From Aminidesulfovibrio sp040307135 (GTDB lineage: Bacteria > Desulfobacterota > Desulfovibrionia > Desulfovibrionales > Desulfovibrionaceae): a stretch of DNA of 7,439 nt. The position numbers and the translations under genes are program-made. Every line of letters begins with the position of its first letter. The stretch's first letter is position 1. The DNA is taken from contig JAWRKD010000043.1 of NCBI GenBank assembly GCA_040307135.1, positions 1-7,439 on the forward strand. The letters are read 5' to 3'. Of the stretch, positions 5,472 through 7,439 are shown in pieces. A model generated the notes under the pieces. The model made no database searches. It was not told the DNA's origin and worked only from the letters and a program-made list of their open reading frames with translations.

Positions 5472-5597
5472 GAAAAATAAAAAAAATTGTGGCAATTCAA
5501 TTGATTAAGCGTTATTTTCAATTCAGGCGTCCGCTCCCGGGCGGCCGCCCTGCGGCTGGGAAACCCGTGTTCCGGGGCCGGAACCCCTGCTTCGTGC

Positions 5598-5627
5598 TTG
5601 ACAGGGCAAGCGCCCCTCGGGTATCCA
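5598..5627 (+). promoter_or_regulatory. Sigma-70-type promoter of the tRNA-Lys/tRNA-Glu operon
   Basis: A perfect -35 TTGACA (5598-5603) is followed, after 18 bases, by TATCCA (5622-5627). The expected start at about 5634 lies just before the tRNA-Lys gene at 5645. A 16-bp inverted repeat (5569-5584) lies directly upstream. Confidence 0.7.
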
Positions 5628-5644
5628 GGGTTTCCTTTTTGTGC

Positions 5645-5720
5645 GGGCCGTTAACTCAGACGGTAGAGTATCTGCCTTTTAAGCAGAGAGTCACTGGTTC
5701 GATCCCAGTACGGCCCACCA
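5645..5720 (+). tRNA. tRNA-Lys, anticodon TTT
   Basis: The 76 bases fold as a complete cloverleaf: acceptor GGGCCGT/ACGGCCC, D-arm ACTC/GAGT, anticodon stem TCTGC/GCAGA with loop CTTTTAA (anticodon at 5678-5680), five-base variable loop and T-arm ACTGG-TTCGATC-CCAGT. It has an A discriminator and an encoded CCA. It would read AAA and AAG codons. Only 11 bases separate it from the next tRNA, so the two share a transcript. Confidence 0.97.
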
Positions 5721-5731
5721 AAAAGCCGCGT

Positions 5732-5807
5732 GTCCCCATCGTCTAGTGGCCTAGGACGTCGGCCTCTCACGCCGATAACAGGGGTTCAAATCCCCTTGGG
5801 GACGCCA
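5732..5807 (+). tRNA. tRNA-Glu, anticodon CTC
   Basis: The 76 bases form a cloverleaf with acceptor GTCCCCA/TGGGGAC, anticodon stem TCGGC/GCCGA with loop CTCTCAC (anticodon at 5766-5768), and a T-arm with GTTCAAAT in its loop region. It has a G discriminator and an encoded CCA. It reads GAG codons, which are frequent in the GC-rich genes here. The T-arm stretch 5787-5798 recurs at 7142-7153, beyond the fic gene. Confidence 0.97.
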
Positions 5808-5808
5808 C

Positions 5809-5851
5809 AAAAAATACGGGCGGCCAGGTGCGAAACCTGGCCGCCTTTTTT
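5809..5851. terminator. Bidirectional terminator between the tRNA operon and fic
   Basis: An 11-bp perfect stem (5819-5829 with 5835-5845, GGCGGCCAGGT/ACCTGGCCGCC) closes a GCGAA loop. It is followed by TTTTTT on the plus strand (5846-5851) and preceded by AAAAAA at 5809-5814, which gives a T-tract on the minus strand. It can end both the tRNA transcript and the convergent fic transcript, whose stop is 38 bases away. Confidence 0.93.
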
Positions 5852-5889
5852 GTCTCTGTTTTTACCAACTCTATTCCCACTCAGCGATG

Positions 5890-7020
5890 TTAAACTCGCA
5901 GCAGTCTCATCAGTGGGTCGAATGAGTACAGCGCAGGCCTCCGGCCCGCGTGCTCTTCCTCTGTCACAAGGAGACCTCGGGCCACAAGGATCCTCGCGAA
6001 TCTCGCAGCCGTAGCAGATGGTATCCCGCTGGAACTGGTGAATTTGTTGTTTCTGAACTTGGGATTAGTGAAAACAAAATCCAAAGCTGCCACATGCCAT
6101 TGGGATGAGAGTATGTCGCGGAAGACTGCTTTCATTTCATCATACAAGCGACGGATGCTTTCAGCAACTTTTAGATTTCTTATGGCCTGCTCTTCAACCG
6201 CTTTAAGAAAAAATGAACACCATCCCGTCCAATCGCCTGCTTCAGACACTCTCCGCATGGAGTCAATATAGCTATCCTTGTTTTCCTCAAAGTAACCACT
6301 GATGTAAAAATGTGGTGCGGAGATGACCCCATAATACCAAAGCATGAGCGTAATGAGCATTCTTCCGATGCGTCCATTTCCATCCTTAAAAGGGTGTAGG
6401 GCTTCAAACTCGACATGAGAGATGGCCGTCTTTATTAAAATTTGTTCTTCTGATTCAGCAATATATTTGACCAAACATTCAATCCCATCAATGAGCTTTT
6501 CAGGACTTCTTGGAATAAACAATACCTTGGTTTTTGTTTTATCCACGATGTAATTTTGCTCAGTCTTGAATTGACCCGGTGATTTTTCCGCTCCTCGGCC
6601 AAGGGATAAAAGTTTTGCATGAATAGACCGCATGAGCCATGGCGAGACGCCGTGACCGTCCTCCATTAACTTCTGCGCGGCGGTCAACGCCCGTCGGTAT
6701 AAAATCGTCTCAATGACCTCCATCCTGACCCCGGCGGGATTGCTTGAATCCTCGCCGTGATCCGCTTCGTAACGCAAGATTTCATCCATATTGCTTATCG
6801 TCCCCTCCATGCGTGAGGAGATCACCGCCTCCTGATTTCGCAACGGGGCCAACAGTATTTCACTATTGTGCATGTTCTTGAGCATCTGATCAAAGCGTGC
6901 GAGCGCATCCGCGGCTCTGGTCACGGGGTGAATTAGACGGGAATAGTCCAAATTCTTAGGGGGAAACTGCTCCTCATGATAAGCAACGGCACCATTAAGG
7001 TTCAGCTCATGTTCAACCAT
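5890..7020 (-). CDS. Fic-domain protein (probable AMP-transferase) with N-terminal inhibitory motif and C-terminal winged-helix-like region
   Basis: Fic enzymes usually transfer AMP from ATP to Ser, Thr or Tyr of target proteins. This 376-residue protein has the complete active-site motif HPFKDGNGRIGR at 209-220 (catalytic His209). It also carries SSRMEG at 68-73, which fits the inhibitory (S/T)xxxE(G/N) helix, placed N-terminally as in class II Fic proteins. The early PPKNLDYSRLI segment is typical of this group. Residues about 310-376, with SATAARFARILVARGLL, look like a winged-helix DNA-binding region. The ATG at 7020 is chosen because a GGGGGG run lies about nine bases upstream and the promoter would start transcripts near 7055; the in-frame TTG at 7050 would be almost leaderless. 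The gene is far more AT-rich than its neighbours and lies behind tRNA-Glu, which suggests acquisition by transfer. Its target is unknown. Confidence 0.95.
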   Translation of the reverse strand: MVEHELNLNGAVAYHEEQFPPKNLDYSRLIHPVTRAADALARFDQMLKNMHNSEILLAPLRNQEAVISSRMEGTISNMDEILRYEADHGEDSSNPAGVRMEVIETILYRRALTAAQKLMEDGHGVSPWLMRSIHAKLLSLGRGAEKSPGQFKTEQNYIVDKTKTKVLFIPRSPEKLIDGIECLVKYIAESEEQILIKTAISHVEFEALHPFKDGNGRIGRMLITLMLWYYGVISAPHFYISGYFEENKDSYIDSMRRVSEAGDWTGWCSFFLKAVEEQAIRNLKVAESIRRLYDEMKAVFRDILSSQWHVAALDFVFTNPKFRNNKFTSSSGIPSATAARFARILVARGLLVTEEEHAGRRPALYSFDPLMRLLRV

Positions 7021-7061
7021 AAACGTGCACCCCCCAACCTTGTTGTTCAAATCTTGATTAT

Positions 7062-7090
7062 TTTATACCCTCAAATGGCATTGTTGTCAA
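7062..7090 (-). promoter_or_regulatory. Near-consensus sigma-70 promoter of fic
   Basis: On the minus strand TTGACA (complement of 7085-7090) is followed, after exactly 17 bases, by TATAAA (complement of 7062-7067). The predicted start near 7055 gives a leader of about 35 bases before the ATG at 7020. An A/T run lies between the -35 and the proximal copy of the 25-bp repeat. Confidence 0.85.
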
Positions 7091-7102
7091 TTTTTTATTT
7101 TT

Positions 7103-7127
7103 TTTGCACGACAAACTGGCTTGGCGC
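7103..7127. repeat. 25-bp direct repeat, promoter-proximal copy
   Basis: Identical over 25 bases to 7173-7197 (begins TTTGCACGACAAA, ends GGCTTGGCGC). It lies 12 bases upstream of the fic -35 element, a position where an activator or repressor could act. Confidence 0.93.
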
Positions 7128-7141
7128 CCACCTGTGCCCAA

Positions 7142-7153
7142 CAAATCCCCTTG
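7142..7153. repeat. 12-bp copy of tRNA-Glu T-arm sequence (possible attachment-site remnant)
   Basis: CAAATCCCCTTG is identical to tRNA-Glu positions 5787-5798. A second, shorter match, TCAAATCCCC, lies at 7158-7167. Attachment sites at tRNA genes are usually longer, so this is suggestive only. Confidence 0.35.
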
Positions 7154-7172
7154 TCGATCAAATCCCCAGATG

Positions 7173-7197
7173 TTTGCACGACAAACTGGCTTGGCGC
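7173..7197. repeat. 25-bp direct repeat, distal copy
   Basis: Exact partner of 7103-7127, with an offset of 70 bases and 45 bases between the copies. It lies near the point where the base composition returns to GC-rich. Confidence 0.93.
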
Positions 7198-7233
7198 TCC
7201 AGTTCGGACAGGACCTGTTTGCCTCTCAAAACC

Positions 7234-7265
7234 AAAGCCCCCAGCCGTACCGCCGGGGGCTTTTT
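7234..7265 (-). terminator. Terminator of the transglycosylase-like gene
   Basis: A 9-bp stem (AAAGCCCCC at 7234-7242 with GGGGGCTTT at 7255-7263) closes a 12-base loop. On the minus strand it lies 38 bases after the stop of the gene at 7302 and is followed by a modest TTTGGTTTTG tract. The plus strand has five T (7261-7265), so it may work both ways. Confidence 0.75.
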
Positions 7266-7301
7266 CGTTGCGGCGCTTCCGCGGAAAACAAGGCCAAGCC
7301 C

Positions 7302-7439
7302 CTACTTCTTGCCCTTGGCTTCCTCGGCCTTGGCCTTGGCCTCCTCGATCTCGGCCCTGCGGTCCATGACCAGCTTGTAGGCCACGTAGTACTTGAAGAT
7401 GTTGCTCACGTAGCGCACGGTCTCCTGGCCCGTGATCCG
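7302..7439 (-). CDS. C-terminal end of a probable lytic transglycosylase (5' end outside window)
   Basis: The last 45 codons of a minus-strand gene are visible, ending in TAG at 7302-7304. They encode RITGQETVRYVSNIFKYYVA, then YKLVMDRRAE and a charged Ala/Glu/Lys-rich tail ending KGKK. The segment resembles the end of SLT-domain murein transglycosylases (a TxxYVxxIxKYYxAYKL pattern), periplasmic enzymes that cleave peptidoglycan glycan strands. The catalytic Glu and the signal peptide would lie outside the window. The tail probably forms a charged helix. A terminator follows, and the GC-rich codon use matches the chromosome rather than the adjacent fic gene. That this is a real gene is likely; the product call rests on a short fragment. 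Confidence 0.6.
   Translation of the reverse strand, partial: RITGQETVRYVSNIFKYYVAYKLVMDRRAEIEEAKAKAEEAKGKK

Larger units (their letters stand above)
5403..5644. other. 242-bp divergent intergenic region between the ligase gene and the tRNAs
   Basis: It holds the minus-strand ligase promoter, then an AT-rich block (5471-5525) with CAATTCAATTG at 5493-5503 and a second CAATTCA at 5519-5525. A perfect inverted repeat GTTCCGG/CCGGAAC (5569-5584) and the plus-strand tRNA promoter follow. No protein gene is supported. Confidence 0.75.
7051..7301. other. 251-bp intergenic stretch upstream of fic
   Basis: It holds the fic promoter, a 25-bp direct repeat pair, a short tRNA-Glu-like stretch, and a terminator for the incoming minus-strand gene. 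The base composition changes here from AT-rich to GC-rich, at about 7170-7230. No additional gene is supported. Confidence 0.8.

Noticed and set aside
3948..5480. A 510-codon plus-strand open frame over the ligase gene
   Set aside because: It is the reverse complement of the PaaK-like gene, composed of repetitive Val/His/Asp/Leu/Glu-rich sequence with no domain, so it is a shadow frame.
7021..7050. TTG start adding ten residues to the Fic protein
   Set aside because: It would lie about five bases from the predicted transcription start and has no ribosome-binding site; the ATG at 7020 has a G-rich one.
7103..7197. Two-unit CRISPR array
   Set aside because: There are only two repeats with a single 45-base interval, no cas genes, and the pair sits exactly upstream of a promoter. 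A direct repeat or binding-site pair is the simpler reading.
7186..7263. A third tRNA gene near 7190-7260
   Set aside because: GTTCGGAC resembles a T-loop fragment, but no acceptor or anticodon stem can be drawn. The 3' part is a terminator.

Overview
The window is GC-rich chromosomal DNA, apart from one AT-rich block at about 5852-7230. The gene content points to a Desulfovibrio-type sulfate reducer (Desulfovibrionaceae): a PaaK-like ligase with an unusual nucleotide-binding loop, a ChaN/PDZ lipoprotein, a chemoreceptor, and hairpin repeats between genes. This placement is inferred from gene content and style; no marker gene in the window proves it.

Layout. Bases 1-807 (+) hold the end of a methyl-accepting chemotaxis protein, closed by a strong terminator. 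Every other protein gene is on the minus strand. In window order they are a Sir2-family NAD-dependent protein deacylase (877-1620), thioredoxin-2 TrxC (1766-2200), a ChaN-domain lipoprotein with a C-terminal PDZ domain (2550-3689), a 47-residue exported protein of unknown function (3748-3891) and a phenylacetate-CoA-ligase-like enzyme (4137-5402). Next comes a plus-strand tRNA-Lys(TTT)/tRNA-Glu(CTC) pair with its own promoter and a terminator. The minus strand then carries a Fic-domain (probable AMPylating) enzyme (5890-7020) and the last 45 codons of a gene that looks like a lytic transglycosylase (7302-7439).

Gaps between genes. The stretches at 2219-2549 and 3892-4136 carry a small family of related hairpins. 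Two of these have near-identical architecture, compensatory base changes and RATGAC-like loops, and act as probable terminators of the ChaN and ligase genes. They come with a 55-bp direct repeat and an 18-bp dispersed repeat. The upstream regions of the small exported protein gene and the ChaN gene are recognisably similar to each other, which suggests a duplicated promoter and leader.

The fic segment is the one clear accessory piece. It is far more AT-rich than its surroundings and lies directly behind tRNA-Glu. It has a near-consensus sigma-70 promoter with a 25-bp direct repeat upstream, and a 12-bp copy of the tRNA-Glu T-arm sequence lies beyond it. This is consistent with a small insertion at a tRNA locus, although no integrase is present. 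I found no clear evidence of a wholly new multi-gene system. The best leads are the fic islet with its repeats, the covarying hairpin family and the atypical PaaK-like enzyme.
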